The notes beneath the pieces are model-generated. The model did no database searches, was not told the origin of the DNA, and was given only the letters and a program-made list of their open reading frames with translations. The translations under genes and the position numbers were made by a program. This document shows, piece by piece, positions 17,509 to 25,763 of a stretch of 64,000 bases of DNA; within the stretch, counting starts at the first letter, position 1; the number at the start of each line of letters is the position of its first letter. The DNA is from Catenuloplanes indicus (lineage in GTDB: Bacteria; Actinomycetota; Actinomycetes; Mycobacteriales; Micromonosporaceae). The stretch is from assembly GCF_030813715.1 (NCBI RefSeq), contig NZ_JAUSUZ010000001.1, forward strand, positions 4,030,001-4,094,000, given 5' to 3'.

Positions 17509-17694
17509 ATGTCGGACTTATCCCCCGTCCTGCGCACCTGCCTGTCATGTCACGGCTCCGGTGCCCGCAACCGCCTCCCCTGCATGGCGTGCAAGGGTTC
17601 CGGCCTGGTCTGGTGCGAGCCCGCGGAGGACGACCTCGTCGACGGCGAACACCACGCGGGGCCGGACGAGCGGCGGCTCGACCCACCCCGCTGA
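17509..17694 (+). CDS. Small DnaJ-type zinc-ribbon protein
   Basis: A 61-residue protein with two CxxCxGSG repeats (C11/C14 and C25/C28: CLSCHGSG, CMACKGSG), as in the cysteine-rich zinc domain of DnaJ, plus C36, then an acidic tail. One zinc site is likely. The start is ATG at 17509 with AAGGA upstream. The fourth codon is TTA (17518-17520). Small proteins like this occur alone in actinomycetes; partner and role are unknown. It is divergent from the TIR-like gene. Confidence 0.65.
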   Translation: MSDLSPVLRTCLSCHGSGARNRLPCMACKGSGLVWCEPAEDDLVDGEHHAGPDERRLDPPR

Positions 17695-17772
17695 GCGACC
17701 GCGTCGTACCAGAAGAGTGAAAGTTCGCCGCCCGTTCACATGGGCGGCGCCATGCGGGGGTAGCACTGAGAG

Positions 17773-18750
17773 ATGGTCACCGCGACGCGCTTCCGGCGTA
17801 AGTTCGAGGTCATCGACACTGCGGCCGTGGCCGGGTCTCCCTTGCCGGCGCCTCCGGCCACCCCGAGCGAGGATGACCGGATGCCCACCAACCTGGTGCT
17901 GCAGTACCTGCGCGCCCAGCGGGACACGATCCGATGGACCGAGGCCGGCGCCCGGCGCGGCGACGCCGAGGCCGTGCACGACATGCGCGTGGCGATCCGC
18001 CGGCTGCGCAGCACGCTCCGCACGTTCCGCGGCCTGTGGGACGCCGAGCGCGCCGAGTGGCTGCGCACCGAACTGAAGTGGCTGGCCGACCAGCTCGGCC
18101 CGGTGCGGGACGGGCAGGTCATGTCCGAGCGGCTGGCCGCCGCGGTCGAGGCCGAGCCGGACCGGCTGGTCCACGGCCCGGTCGCGGACCGGCTGCGTGA
18201 GGGCCTCGGCGACCGCATCGCGGAGGGCCGCTCCGGGCTGCGCGGCGCGCTGGACGGCGAGCGCTACCGGGTGCTGCTCGGCCGGCTGAACGCACTGGTC
18301 GTGAGCACCGACGGCGGCTCCTCGTCGTGGCTGCGCAAGCGCACCCGCAAGGCCGTGCGCCGCGCCGACCGCATGCTGGCCGACGCGGTCCGCGACCGGC
18401 GGTCCGCGCCCGGCCCGGAGGCTGACGCGCACCTGCACGACGCGCGGAAGGCCTACAAGCGCGCACGGTACGCGGTGGAGGTCACCCGCCCCGCCGCCGG
18501 CCGCCCGGCCCGGCGGCTGGCCAAGCGGCTCACCGCGCTGCAGGACGTGCTCGGCGCCCACCAGGACTCGGTGATCACCGGGTCGGTGCTGCTGGAAGCG
18601 GCCGGTGCGGCCGCGGCCCGGGGCGAGGAGACGTTCACCTACGGCCTGCTGCACGCGCGTCAGGCCGACGCGGGCGAGCGCGCGCTGGACGCGCTGCCGG
18701 CCGCCCGCCGGAAGGCAGGCAAGTCCGCCGCCCGTGCCTGGCTGAAGTAG
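17773..18750 (+). CDS. CHAD-domain protein
   Basis: A 325-residue protein that is almost entirely a CHAD domain (about 40-320): paired helical halves rich in Arg, Lys and His (AVHDMRVAIRRLRSTLRTFR; HLHDARKAYKRARYAVE). CHAD domains bind polyphosphate through these basic residues. No CYTH triphosphatase domain is fused and none lies nearby, so it is a stand-alone CHAD protein. The first 35 residues are an unrelated linker. ATG 17773 is taken as start; the upstream context GTAGCACTGAGAG offers no strong Shine-Dalgarno. Confidence 0.85.
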   Translation: MVTATRFRRKFEVIDTAAVAGSPLPAPPATPSEDDRMPTNLVLQYLRAQRDTIRWTEAGARRGDAEAVHDMRVAIRRLRSTLRTFRGLWDAERAEWLRTELKWLADQLGPVRDGQVMSERLAAAVEAEPDRLVHGPVADRLREGLGDRIAEGRSGLRGALDGERYRVLLGRLNALVVSTDGGSSSWLRKRTRKAVRRADRMLADAVRDRRSAPGPEADAHLHDARKAYKRARYAVEVTRPAAGRPARRLAKRLTALQDVLGAHQDSVITGSVLLEAAGAAAARGEETFTYGLLHARQADAGERALDALPAARRKAGKSAARAWLK

Positions 18751-18794
18751 GTATCCGCTGGTCAGAGGGCGTGATTCAGGTCGCCGGAAAACCG

Positions 18795-18824
18795 TTGCCG
18801 ATCACCCCCGGAAGTGGATAACGT
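18795..18824 (+). promoter_or_regulatory. Promoter of the structured leader RNA
   Basis: TTGCCG (18795-18800) and TAACGT (18819-18824) are 18 bp apart, a good match to vegetative actinomycete promoters. The expected start is near 18831, directly before an AGGAGGTG Shine-Dalgarno. Confidence 0.5.
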
Positions 18825-18856
18825 TGCCGTACACGTGAGAGGAGGTGGTCCTAGCT

Positions 18857-18895
18857 TTGTGTAGCAATCGGACTCGTGAGGTGGCTGTCCGCTAG
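18857..18895 (+). CDS. 12-residue leader peptide candidate
   Basis: TTG start followed by codons for CSNRTREVAVR and TAG, with AGGAGGTG 9 nt upstream. The last codons form the 5' arm of the main RNA stem, so ribosome position would control folding. Too short for the usual ORF threshold. I do not recognise a characterised peptide. Confidence 0.4.
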   Translation: MCSNRTREVAVR

Positions 18896-18965
18896 CCGCT
18901 GTCCTTGACAGTCGTATGACGTCGAGACCGTGTGGCAGCGGTGCGGCGAATACCAGACAGCCACC

Positions 18966-19030
18966 CAGCCCCCGGGGTTCCGGCCGAGTCCAGCCGGTTC
19001 GCGTTCGCGCGAGTGCCCCGGGGGCTGTTT
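18966..19030 (+). terminator. Terminator of the structured RNA
   Basis: CAGCCCCCGGGG and its exact complement (19016-19027) close a 38-nt loop with small internal stems, followed by TTT. The next promoter element, TACTAT, starts inside the T-run (19030-19035). Confidence 0.55.
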
Positions 19031-19040
19031 ACTATCTCGG

Positions 19041-19982
19041 GTGAGCGCACGCGAGCTGGTCATCCTCGGTACGGCCAGTCAGGTCCCGACCCGGCACCGC
19101 AACCACAATGGTTACCTGCTCCGCTGGGACGAGCACGGGATCCTCTTCGACCCGGGTGAGGGCACCCAGCGGCAGATGCAGGGCGCCGGCGTCGCGGCCA
19201 GCGCGATCACCGGGGTCTGCGTCACCCACTTCCACGGCGACCACTGCCTCGGCCTGCCCGGCGTGATCCAGCGGCTCTCGCTCGACCGGGTGCCGCATCC
19301 GGTGCCGGTGCACTTCCCGGCCGGGGGTGCCGAATACTTCGACCGCCTGCGGTACGCCAGCTCGTTCTACGAGACCGCGACCGTGGTGCCGGCGCCGGTG
19401 ACCGACGGCTGGACCGCGGATCTCGGCGCGTTCACGCTGACCGCGCGCCGCCTCGTGCACTCCGTGGAGACCTGCGGCTACCGGCTCACCGAGCCGGACT
19501 CGCGGCGGATCGTCCCGGAGCTGCTGGCCGCGCACGGCGTCACCGGCCCGGCCGTCGGGGTGCTGCAGCGGACCGGCCGCCTCACGCTCGACGGCGGCCG
19601 CGTGCTCACGCTCGACGAGGTCAGCGCGCCGCGCCCGGGTCAGCGGTTCGCGTTCGTGATGGACACCGGGCTCTGCGACGCGGTGTTCGCGCTGGCCGAC
19701 CGCGCGGATCTGCTGGTCATCGAGGCCACGTTCCTGAACGAGGACGCCGCGCTCGCCGCCGAGGTCGGGCACCTGACGGCCGCGCAGGCCGCGCGCGTGG
19801 CCCGGGAGAGCGGCGTGCGCCGGCTGGTGCTCACCCACTTCTCCCAGCGGTACGGCCAGGACGAGTACGAGCCGGGCGGCCGCTTCCTGACCGAGGCGCG
19901 GGCCGAGTTCGACGGCGAGATCGTGCTGGCCCGGGACCTCATGCGGGTGGACGTGCCGTCGCGGGTGCGAGTGAACGCATGA
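19041..19982 (+). CDS. rnz: Ribonuclease Z
   Basis: A 313-residue metallo-beta-lactamase-fold RNase Z, which trims the 3' trailer of tRNA precursors. The zinc motif is [13 protein letters not shown] (H63, H65, D67, H68); [10 protein letters not shown] and VLTHFSQRY supply the remaining ligands. The start is GTG at 19041, giving [20 protein letters not shown] as in the family. There is no Shine-Dalgarno; TACTAT lies 5 nt upstream, so a leaderless message is likely. It overlaps the following GNAT gene by 4 bp. Confidence 0.9.
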   Translation: MSARELVILGTASQVPTRHRNHNGYLLRWDEHGILFDPGEGTQRQMQGAGVAASAITGVCVTHFHGDHCLGLPGVIQRLSLDRVPHPVPVHFPAGGAEYFDRLRYASSFYETATVVPAPVTDGWTADLGAFTLTARRLVHSVETCGYRLTEPDSRRIVPELLAAHGVTGPAVGVLQRTGRLTLDGGRVLTLDEVSAPRPGQRFAFVMDTGLCDAVFALADRADLLVIEATFLNEDAALAAEVGHLTAAQAARVARESGVRRLVLTHFSQRYGQDEYEPGGRFLTEARAEFDGEIVLARDLMRVDVPSRVRVNA

Positions 19983-20509
19983 GCGTGCTGCTGCGGGCGG
20001 TCACGGACGCGGACCTCGCGGCGGTCGGCGCGCTGCACCTCGCGTCCCGGACGACCGCCTACGCCGGGATCATCTCCGCCGAGGCGCTGGCCGACATCAC
20101 GCCGGACGCGATGGCCGAGTGGTGGCGGGAACGGTTCCGGTGGGAGCGGGACACGCATCGTTTCACGGTCGCGGAGGACGGCGGCACGATCGCCGGCTTC
20201 ACCTACGCCGGGCCGGACGAGGCGCCGGACGCCGCGATCCTGCACGCGATCCACGTGGCGCCGGACCGGGTCGGGTCCGGGCTCGGCCGGCTGCTTCTGA
20301 CCGACGTGCAGGACTGGTTCGCCGCCCAGCCGGGCTGGACCAGCGCGTCGCTGTGGGTGCTGGAGGGCAACGCGCGGGCCCGTGGCTTCTACGAGCATCA
20401 CGGCTGGCGGTCCGACGGGACCACCACGCTCGACGCGATCGGCGCCGCGATGGTGCCGATGGTCCGCTACCGTCGATCATGGAGCCCTCCCCCGGTAACG
20501 GCCGGTTAG
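19979..20509 (+). CDS. GNAT-family N-acetyltransferase
   Basis: A 176-residue GNAT protein. Motif A reads [20 protein letters not shown] (acetyl-CoA pyrophosphate loop), and the end [19 protein letters not shown] is typical of small-molecule or protein acetyltransferases. The substrate is unknown. Its ATG overlaps the RNase Z stop (ATGA), so the two are translationally coupled, although a functional link is not obvious. Confidence 0.85.
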   Translation: MSVLLRAVTDADLAAVGALHLASRTTAYAGIISAEALADITPDAMAEWWRERFRWERDTHRFTVAEDGGTIAGFTYAGPDEAPDAAILHAIHVAPDRVGSGLGRLLLTDVQDWFAAQPGWTSASLWVLEGNARARGFYEHHGWRSDGTTTLDAIGAAMVPMVRYRRSWSPPPVTAG

Positions 20510-21000
20510 CGGGAGACGACTCCATCATCGGCGGTGCGCGGAGTGTGGCAGGCGAGGGCACGTGACCGTTCGTTGCGGGGGAACCGGTTTCCCACGCACC
20601 CTCGCCCGCCGTCCCCATCTCGCCCGGACCGAACGCCTGGCCGGAGGCGTTCGACGATCGGCGGAGGCCTGCCGGTCGCCGGGCCCGATGGGTTCTGTGC
20701 GGGACGCCTCGAAGCTGGCGGGGCGACAAGACGTCAACCGCGGAAGGATGCCACTGGCTTTGCTCGCCGGGGGACGGTCAAGCTCTGGAGCGTGGCATCC
20801 AGAAAAGTCGCTATGCAGCTGGGTCCTCGGTGGATCGTCGCCGGGGGCGGGCTCGGCGACGGTCATTTCCTTCTCTCAGTCTTGCCCTCCTGAGCCGGAG
20901 GTAATCCATATCGAATGCTCGGCCCTTCCGTACGACGAAGTCAACCGTCACGACGAGTCCCAGCGCCGCACACGGTGTGCGATTGCGTTATGTGGACGGC
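20510..21000 (+). other. Gene-poor stretch of atypical composition
   Basis: About 490 bp with no frame that looks like a real protein. Base composition falls below the neighbours towards its right end (around 20880-21000), and codon structure is lost. I see no tRNA, terminator or repeat shared with other parts. It may be decayed foreign DNA. Confidence 0.45.
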
Positions 21001-21159
21001 TTACTTGCGCTTAGCGGATAACGTGCACTTAACCTGCATCGATGACACATCAACGTCGTGCCGATCCGCGCCCGTCCACACGATCGGGAAGCCCTTCTCC
21101 CGGACATCGAACATCGTGTGAATGCCCTTGTTCGCGCCCGGCGAAACGGCCAAAGGCAT
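21001..21159 (-). CDS. Possible small ORF or gene remnant
   Basis: The frame reads MPLAVSPGANKGIHTMFDVR and on to CTLSAKRK and stop, 52 residues. The amino-acid pattern looks protein-like, but third-position GC is only about 70 percent by my count, one codon is TTA and no Shine-Dalgarno is present. The frame stays open further upstream, under the start of the protease gene. It may be the tail of a decayed gene. I recognise no family. Confidence 0.3.
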   Translation of the reverse strand: MPLAVSPGANKGIHTMFDVREKGFPIVWTGADRHDVDVSSMQVKCTLSAKRK

Positions 21160-21189
21160 TAGACGGTACGCCTCGACGTTGCCGCTGTC

Positions 21190-22131
21190 ATGGACGCCGA
21201 CCGGATCGACGCAGATGATGAAGCTCTCGACGCGTACAGCCGGGTGGTCACGCGCGTGGCCGCCGACATCCTGCCCAGCGTGGCCGCGCTCGCGGTCCGG
21301 ACCGGCCGGGGCGCCGGGGCCGGCTCCGCCGTCGCGTTCGCGGCCGACGGCTTCCTGCTCACCAGCGCGCACGTGGTCGCCGGGGCACGCTCCGGCACCG
21401 CCACGTTCGCCGACGGTGCGCAGTCCCGCTTCGACGTGGTCGGCGCCGACCCGCTTTCCGACCTGGCCGTGCTGCGCGCCGGCGGCGCGGTCCCACCGGC
21501 CACGCTCGGCGACGCGGACCGGCTGCGCGTCGGTCAGCTGGTCGTCGCGGTGGGCAACCCGATGGGCCTGGCCGGCTCCGTCACCGCCGGCGTCGTCTCC
21601 GGCCTCGGCCGGTCCATCCCGGCCCGGGACGGCCGCCGGGTCCGCCCGATCGACGACGTGATCCAGACCGACGCCGCACTCAATCCCGGCAACTCCGGTG
21701 GCGCGCTCGCCGCGTCCGACGGCACCGTGGTCGGCATCAACACCGCGGTGGCCGGTTACGGCCTCGGCCTGGCCGTGCCGATCAACGCGACCACCCGGCA
21801 GATCATCGGCGAGCTCGTCTCCACCGGCCGGGTGCGACGCGCCTGGCTCGGCGTCGCCAGCGTCCCGGTCCCGCTCCCACCGCCGCTCGCCGCGCGCCTC
21901 GGCCAGCGCAACGGGCTGCGCGTCGTCGAGGTCGTCCCCGGCTCACCCGCCGGCGTCGCCGGCATCTTCCTCGACGACATCATCGTCTCCGCCGGCACCG
22001 AGCCCACCGAGACCGTCCAGACGCTGCTCAAGCTGATGCTCGGCCCGGCGATCGGCTCCCGTCTGCCGCTCACGCTCTACCGCCGCGAGGCCATGGTCGA
22101 CGTCGTGACGATACCGGCGGAATTGACCTGA
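21190..22131 (+). CDS. HtrA/DegP-like S1C serine protease with PDZ domain, no export signal
   Basis: A 313-residue trypsin-fold protease (about 25-215) with a complete triad: H61 (TSAHVV), D91 (SDLAVL) and S169 (GNSGGAL). A PDZ domain follows (about 220-310; LRVVEVVPGSPAGVAGIFLD). No signal peptide or membrane anchor precedes it, and the N-terminus is acidic (MDADRIDADDEALDAY). This differs from the usual envelope HtrA proteins and suggests cytoplasmic action. The start at ATG 21190 lacks a clear Shine-Dalgarno. Confidence 0.85.
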   Translation: MDADRIDADDEALDAYSRVVTRVAADILPSVAALAVRTGRGAGAGSAVAFAADGFLLTSAHVVAGARSGTATFADGAQSRFDVVGADPLSDLAVLRAGGAVPPATLGDADRLRVGQLVVAVGNPMGLAGSVTAGVVSGLGRSIPARDGRRVRPIDDVIQTDAALNPGNSGGALAASDGTVVGINTAVAGYGLGLAVPINATTRQIIGELVSTGRVRRAWLGVASVPVPLPPPLAARLGQRNGLRVVEVVPGSPAGVAGIFLDDIIVSAGTEPTETVQTLLKLMLGPAIGSRLPLTLYRREAMVDVVTIPAELT

Positions 22132-22564
22132 CAACCGCCGTCACGACGGCCGGCTCCGTCCTCACCGGGCGAAGCCGGAACCGTTCGTGAAATTGCTCGC
22201 GCGCCGATTCGGCTGCTTGAAACATTTCAGGTCGGTAGCTCGCCGGAGAATCGCGTCGGACACGAATCGCGGCCGGCACGGGAATTGCCGATCACGCCAA
22301 TATCGCCGTTGCGCAATCAGCACTGGCGAAGGCACGCCGGCAGCCGAGGCGATCCCCGCTTCGCGTGCTGGGTGAGCCCGGCGGAAATCGGCTACACGCG
22401 GCTGTCGGTTTCGTTTGCCGGCCGTATCGCGTCGTCGTGTCGATCACCGCAGAACCGGCTCCGGGAGCCGGACCACATCACGCACCGCGGCAGGCACCGC
22501 GAAACCGGCTCCGCGGCCGGTGGCCGGGCCACCGGCCGCGGCGCGTGGGTTGTGGTGAGTGTCG
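22132..22564. other. Intergenic stretch leading into repeat copy B
   Basis: About 430 bp without a convincing gene. The first part (22180-22460) is less GC-rich than the surroundings. The segment at 22470-22560 (GAAACCGGCTCCGCGGCCGG and neighbours) resembles bases just before repeat copy A, so the repeated element may be longer than its 105-bp core. Confidence 0.45.
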
Positions 22565-22671
22565 CGGGACCGGCTCCGGCGCGGCGGCCGGAGCGGAGCG
22601 CCAGCGGAGTCGGAGGCCTCCGCGCGGTTGGCCCGCGGGAGCATGCGGGCCGCACCGCGCCGGAAGCGGGA
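22565..22671. repeat. Dispersed ~105-bp repeat, copy B
   Basis: Same family as 3970-4074 and 48743-48849. It holds a 7-bp stem, GGCCCGC with GCGGGCC, around an 8-nt loop, and ends 11 bp from the stop of the leftward cystathionine beta-synthase gene. Confidence 0.7.
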
Positions 22672-22681
22672 ATATCCGCTT

Positions 22682-24058
22682 TTATGGGTTTGTCGGCGCC
22701 AGGTGGGCGAGAAGGTCCTGGCGGGTGAGCACGCCGGCCGGCTTGCCGTCGATCAGGACCATTGCGGCGTCGGACTGTTCGAGCAGCTTGACGGCCTCGC
22801 TGACCGGCTGGCCGCCGCCGATCATGGGCAGCGGGTCGGCCATGTGGCGCTCGATGGTGTCGTGCAGGTGGGCCTTGCCGGAGAAGAGCGCGTCGAGCAG
22901 CTCGCGCTCGGCGACCGAGCCGGCCACCTCGCCGGTGACCACCGGGGGCTCGGCCTTGAGCACCGGGAGCTGACTGACGCCGTACTCGCGCATGTAGTCG
23001 ATGGCGTCGCGCACGGTCTCGGTGGGGTGCAGGTGGACCATGGGCGGGATCTGGCCGCCCTTGCTCTCCAGCGCCTCGGCGACGGTCGACTCGGTGCCGG
23101 ACGTCTCCAGGAAGCCGTACCGGGCCATCCAGTCGTCGTTGAAGATCTTGGAGAGGTAGCCGCGGCCACCGTCCGGCAGCAGCACCACGATGACGTCGTC
23201 CGGCTGGGCGCGGCGGGCGACGTCGAGCGCGGCCACCACGGCCATCCCGCAGGAGCCGCCGACCAGCAGGCCCTCCTCGCGGGCCAGGCGGCGGGTCATC
23301 GCGAACGACGCCTTGTCGGAGACCTCGACGATCTCGTCCGCGACGGTACGGTCGTAGCAGTCCGGCCAGAAGTCCTCGCCGACGCCCTCGACGAGGTACG
23401 GCCGGCCGGTGCCGCCGGAGTAGACCGAGCCCTCCGGGTCCGCGCCGATTATCCGGACCCGGCCCGCGGACGCGTCCTTCAGGTAGCGGCCGGTGCCGGA
23501 GATCGTGCCGCCGGTGCCGACGCCGGTCACGAAGTGCGTGATCCGCCCGTCGGTCTGCTCCCACAGCTCCGGGCCGGTGGTCTCGTAGTGCGAGCGCGGG
23601 TTGGCCTTGTTGGAGTACTGGTCCGGCTTCCATGCGCCGGGGATCTCCGCGGCCAGCCGGTTGGAGACGTTGTAGTAGGAGCGCGGGTCCTCGGGCGCGA
23701 CCGCGGTCGGGCAGACCACGACCTCGGCGCCGTACGCCCGGAGCACGTTGCGCTTGTCCTCGGAGACCTTGTCCGGGCAGACGAAGACGCACCGGTAGCC
23801 GCGCTGCTGCGCCACCAGGGCCAGGCCCACTCCGGTGTTTCCGCTGGTCGGTTCCACGATGGTGCCGCCCGGCTTCAGCAGCCCGGCGGCCTCCGCATCG
23901 TCGACCATCCGAATGGCGATCCGGTCCTTCACCGAGCCGCCGGGGTTCATGTATTCCACCTTGGCGAGCACGGTGGCCTCGATGCCCTCGGTGACCCGGT
24001 TCAGGCGGACCAGGGGCGTGTTGCCGATCAGGTCGACGACGGTGTCGTAGTAGCGCAC
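22682..24058 (-). CDS. cbs: Cystathionine beta-synthase
   Basis: A 458-residue fold-type II PLP enzyme that condenses serine and homocysteine in transsulfuration. The PLP lysine is K44 in NPGGSVKDR, and TSGNTGVGLA and GTGGTISGTGRYLK are the usual binding loops. A pair of CBS domains follows (about 335-455), a possible adenosyl-ligand module. I start it at the second GTG (24058, MRYYDTVVDLIGNTPLVRL) because TAGTCT (24070-24065) lies 6 nt upstream, fitting a leaderless mRNA; a GTG two codons earlier is the alternative. With the CGS-type gene it covers both directions of Cys/Met exchange. Confidence 0.92.
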   Translation of the reverse strand: MRYYDTVVDLIGNTPLVRLNRVTEGIEATVLAKVEYMNPGGSVKDRIAIRMVDDAEAAGLLKPGGTIVEPTSGNTGVGLALVAQQRGYRCVFVCPDKVSEDKRNVLRAYGAEVVVCPTAVAPEDPRSYYNVSNRLAAEIPGAWKPDQYSNKANPRSHYETTGPELWEQTDGRITHFVTGVGTGGTISGTGRYLKDASAGRVRIIGADPEGSVYSGGTGRPYLVEGVGEDFWPDCYDRTVADEIVEVSDKASFAMTRRLAREEGLLVGGSCGMAVVAALDVARRAQPDDVIVVLLPDGGRGYLSKIFNDDWMARYGFLETSGTESTVAEALESKGGQIPPMVHLHPTETVRDAIDYMREYGVSQLPVLKAEPPVVTGEVAGSVAERELLDALFSGKAHLHDTIERHMADPLPMIGGGQPVSEAVKLLEQSDAAMVLIDGKPAGVLTRQDLLAHLAPTNP

Positions 24059-24089
24059 GCCCACAGACTACGTCCCGCACTTCGGGAAG

Positions 24090-24443
24090 TTAGTGCGCCT
24101 TCCCGATGAGAATGCGATCACGGTCCTTCTCCCACTCGATGAACCGCTGCGTCTCGGAGAGCACCGAGCCGGCCAGCCAGGTGATGACCACGGCGTCGTC
24201 GGCCAGGCCGACCAGCAGCAGCATCGCCTCCGGCACCAGGTCGATCGGGGAGACGAGGTAGGCCAGCGCACCGGCCATCAGCAGCAGTGACTTGCCGCCG
24301 TCGTACTCACCTTTGACGATCGCCTTGATCATTCGCGGGACGGCCGCGATCCGTTGCCCGATCGACGGGCCGCCCTTCCGGCTCGCCGTCAGCGCCTGCC
24401 ACAGAGCCTTGAACGCCGCCACACGCCGCAGATTGTTCGCCAT
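24090..24443 (-). CDS. DUF1232 (YkvA-like) small membrane protein
   Basis: A 117-residue protein of the DUF1232 family. The hallmark is ALAYLVSPIDLVPE followed by GLADDAVVITWL, forming one or two membrane segments (about 52-95). Function unknown; the family is widespread. The start is ATG at 24443 with GGGGAG upstream. It lies 31 bp upstream of the cystathionine beta-synthase start and points the same way. Confidence 0.8.
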   Translation of the reverse strand: MANNLRRVAAFKALWQALTASRKGGPSIGQRIAAVPRMIKAIVKGEYDGGKSLLLMAGALAYLVSPIDLVPEAMLLLVGLADDAVVITWLAGSVLSETQRFIEWEKDRDRILIGKAH

Positions 24444-24658
24444 CTCTCCCCAGCTCCTCGATCCCGCATCCCAATGGTGACCGTTCTCGGCAACCCGTAT
24501 GTACCCAGCCCGGTGATCCACACCACCTGCCCCCGGGCACCGGGTTGAACTCCGTGCGAACTCACCGGAAAGCACCCAGGGCGCACCGGGAGACCGTCGC
24601 GGAGAAGCGTTAATCTCGAAATCCGTCGCTCGCGTGAAAGAGGAAGGCGGGGGCGCTG

Positions 24659-25735
24659 ATGAACGGGCGGACAGCACAACGCATCGCCAGGACCGCGGTG
24701 TTCACGGCCGGCGCACTGACCGGCATGACACTCGCGTCCGCGGGTCTGCTGGCCTCACAGGCCGAGGCGGCCCGCCGGACCATTCCGCTGGCCGAGGGGC
24801 CACCGCCGCGCGCGGACGGCGTGTTCGGCGCGAAGTTCGGCGGCAGGCCACTGGTTCTCGCCGTGCTCGGGGATTCCACCGCGGCCGGGTACGGCGTGCT
24901 GCGCACCCGGGAGACGCCGGGCGCGCTGCTGGCCACCGGCCTGTCCCGCCGGTTGCGCCGTCCGGTCCGGCTGCACCGGTTCGCGGTGGTCGGCGCGATC
25001 ACCGACGGCCTGCGCCACCAGGTGCAGGACGCGCTGGAGGTCCGGCCCGACCTGGCCGTGATTCTGATCGGCGCGAACGATGTGACCAAACGCACGCCGG
25101 TGACGGTCGCGGCGCGGCAGCTCGCCGACACGGTGGGCGCGCTGCGCGGCGTCGGCGCCGAGGTGGTCGTCGGCACCTGCCCCGACCTGGGCACGATCCG
25201 GCCGATCAAGCCGCCGCTGCGCTGGCTCGCCCGGCGGTGGAGCCGGCAGCTGGCCGAGGCGCAGACGATCGCGGTGGTCGAGGCCGGCGGGCGCACGGTG
25301 TCGCTCGGCGACCTGCTCGGGCCCCGCTTCTTCGCGGAGCCGACCCGGATGTTCGCGTGGGACCACTTTCACCCCTCCGCCGACGGGTACGCGGTGGCAG
25401 CGGCCGCGATGCTGCCGACCGCGGTCGCGGCGCTCGGCGTGCCGTCCGCGCAGGCGTCGACGCTGAGCCTGGACCAGGGCGTGCGCTCGCTCTCCGACGC
25501 AGCGCAGGAGGCGGTCAAGCACGCGGGCACCGAGGTGTCGGCCGAGCGGGTGGCCGGGCGCGACCGCGGGCCGCTGGGCCGCTGGGTGCGGCTGCGACGA
25601 CTGGCCGTGATGCCGCGTCAGCAGACTCCCGATCAGGACACGGCGGCCGTACCCTTGGATAAGGCTTTGTCGGGAAAAGGGGATATGACCCCGCAGGAGT
25701 CGACGGACGGCCGCGGCCACGACGGCATGATGTGA
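24659..25735 (+). CDS. SGNH/GDSL hydrolase, first of a tandem pair
   Basis: A 358-residue protein with an N-terminal hydrophobic segment (about 10-37, signal peptide or anchor). It has the SGNH blocks: GDS (S73 in VLGDSTAAG), GAND (VILIGANDV) and DHFH (WDHFHPSADGY). It is predicted to be an exported esterase or lipase-like hydrolase. The C-terminal 90 residues after the domain are polar and have no recognisable fold. AGGAAGG precedes the ATG. A paralogue follows after 28 bp. Confidence 0.85.
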   Translation: MNGRTAQRIARTAVFTAGALTGMTLASAGLLASQAEAARRTIPLAEGPPPRADGVFGAKFGGRPLVLAVLGDSTAAGYGVLRTRETPGALLATGLSRRLRRPVRLHRFAVVGAITDGLRHQVQDALEVRPDLAVILIGANDVTKRTPVTVAARQLADTVGALRGVGAEVVVGTCPDLGTIRPIKPPLRWLARRWSRQLAEAQTIAVVEAGGRTVSLGDLLGPRFFAEPTRMFAWDHFHPSADGYAVAAAAMLPTAVAALGVPSAQASTLSLDQGVRSLSDAAQEAVKHAGTEVSAERVAGRDRGPLGRWVRLRRLAVMPRQQTPDQDTAAVPLDKALSGKGDMTPQESTDGRGHDGMM

Positions 25736-25763
25736 TGTCAACCATGCACGGAGGAGGACGGTG

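Larger units (their letters stand above)
18831..19030 (+). ncRNA. Candidate structured RNA with leader peptide and terminator
   Basis: About 200 nt without a normal gene but with dense pairing. GGTGGCTGTC (18880-18889) pairs with GACAGCCACC (18956-18965), CCGCTG (18896-18901) with CAGCGG (18936-18941), and CTGTC/GACAG segments can pair in alternative ways. The RNA ends in a 12-bp stem (18966-18977 with 19016-19027) followed by TTT. A short ORF at 18857-18895 overlaps the first arm. The layout resembles an attenuator or a free-standing small RNA. I cannot match it to a named family with confidence. Confidence 0.5.

Noticed and set aside
18835-18864. Alternative leader ORF starting at GTG 18835 (MRGGGPSFV)
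   Set aside because: Its start lies just upstream of the AGGAGGTG sequence and has no ribosome-binding site of its own; the TTG frame at 18857 is correctly spaced.
22444-22644. Leftward frame MLPRANRAEASDSAGAPLRP inside repeat copy B, with similar frames in copies A and C
   Set aside because: The copies diverge with indels that shift the frame and the starts differ, so a repeated DNA element explains the similarity better than a peptide family.
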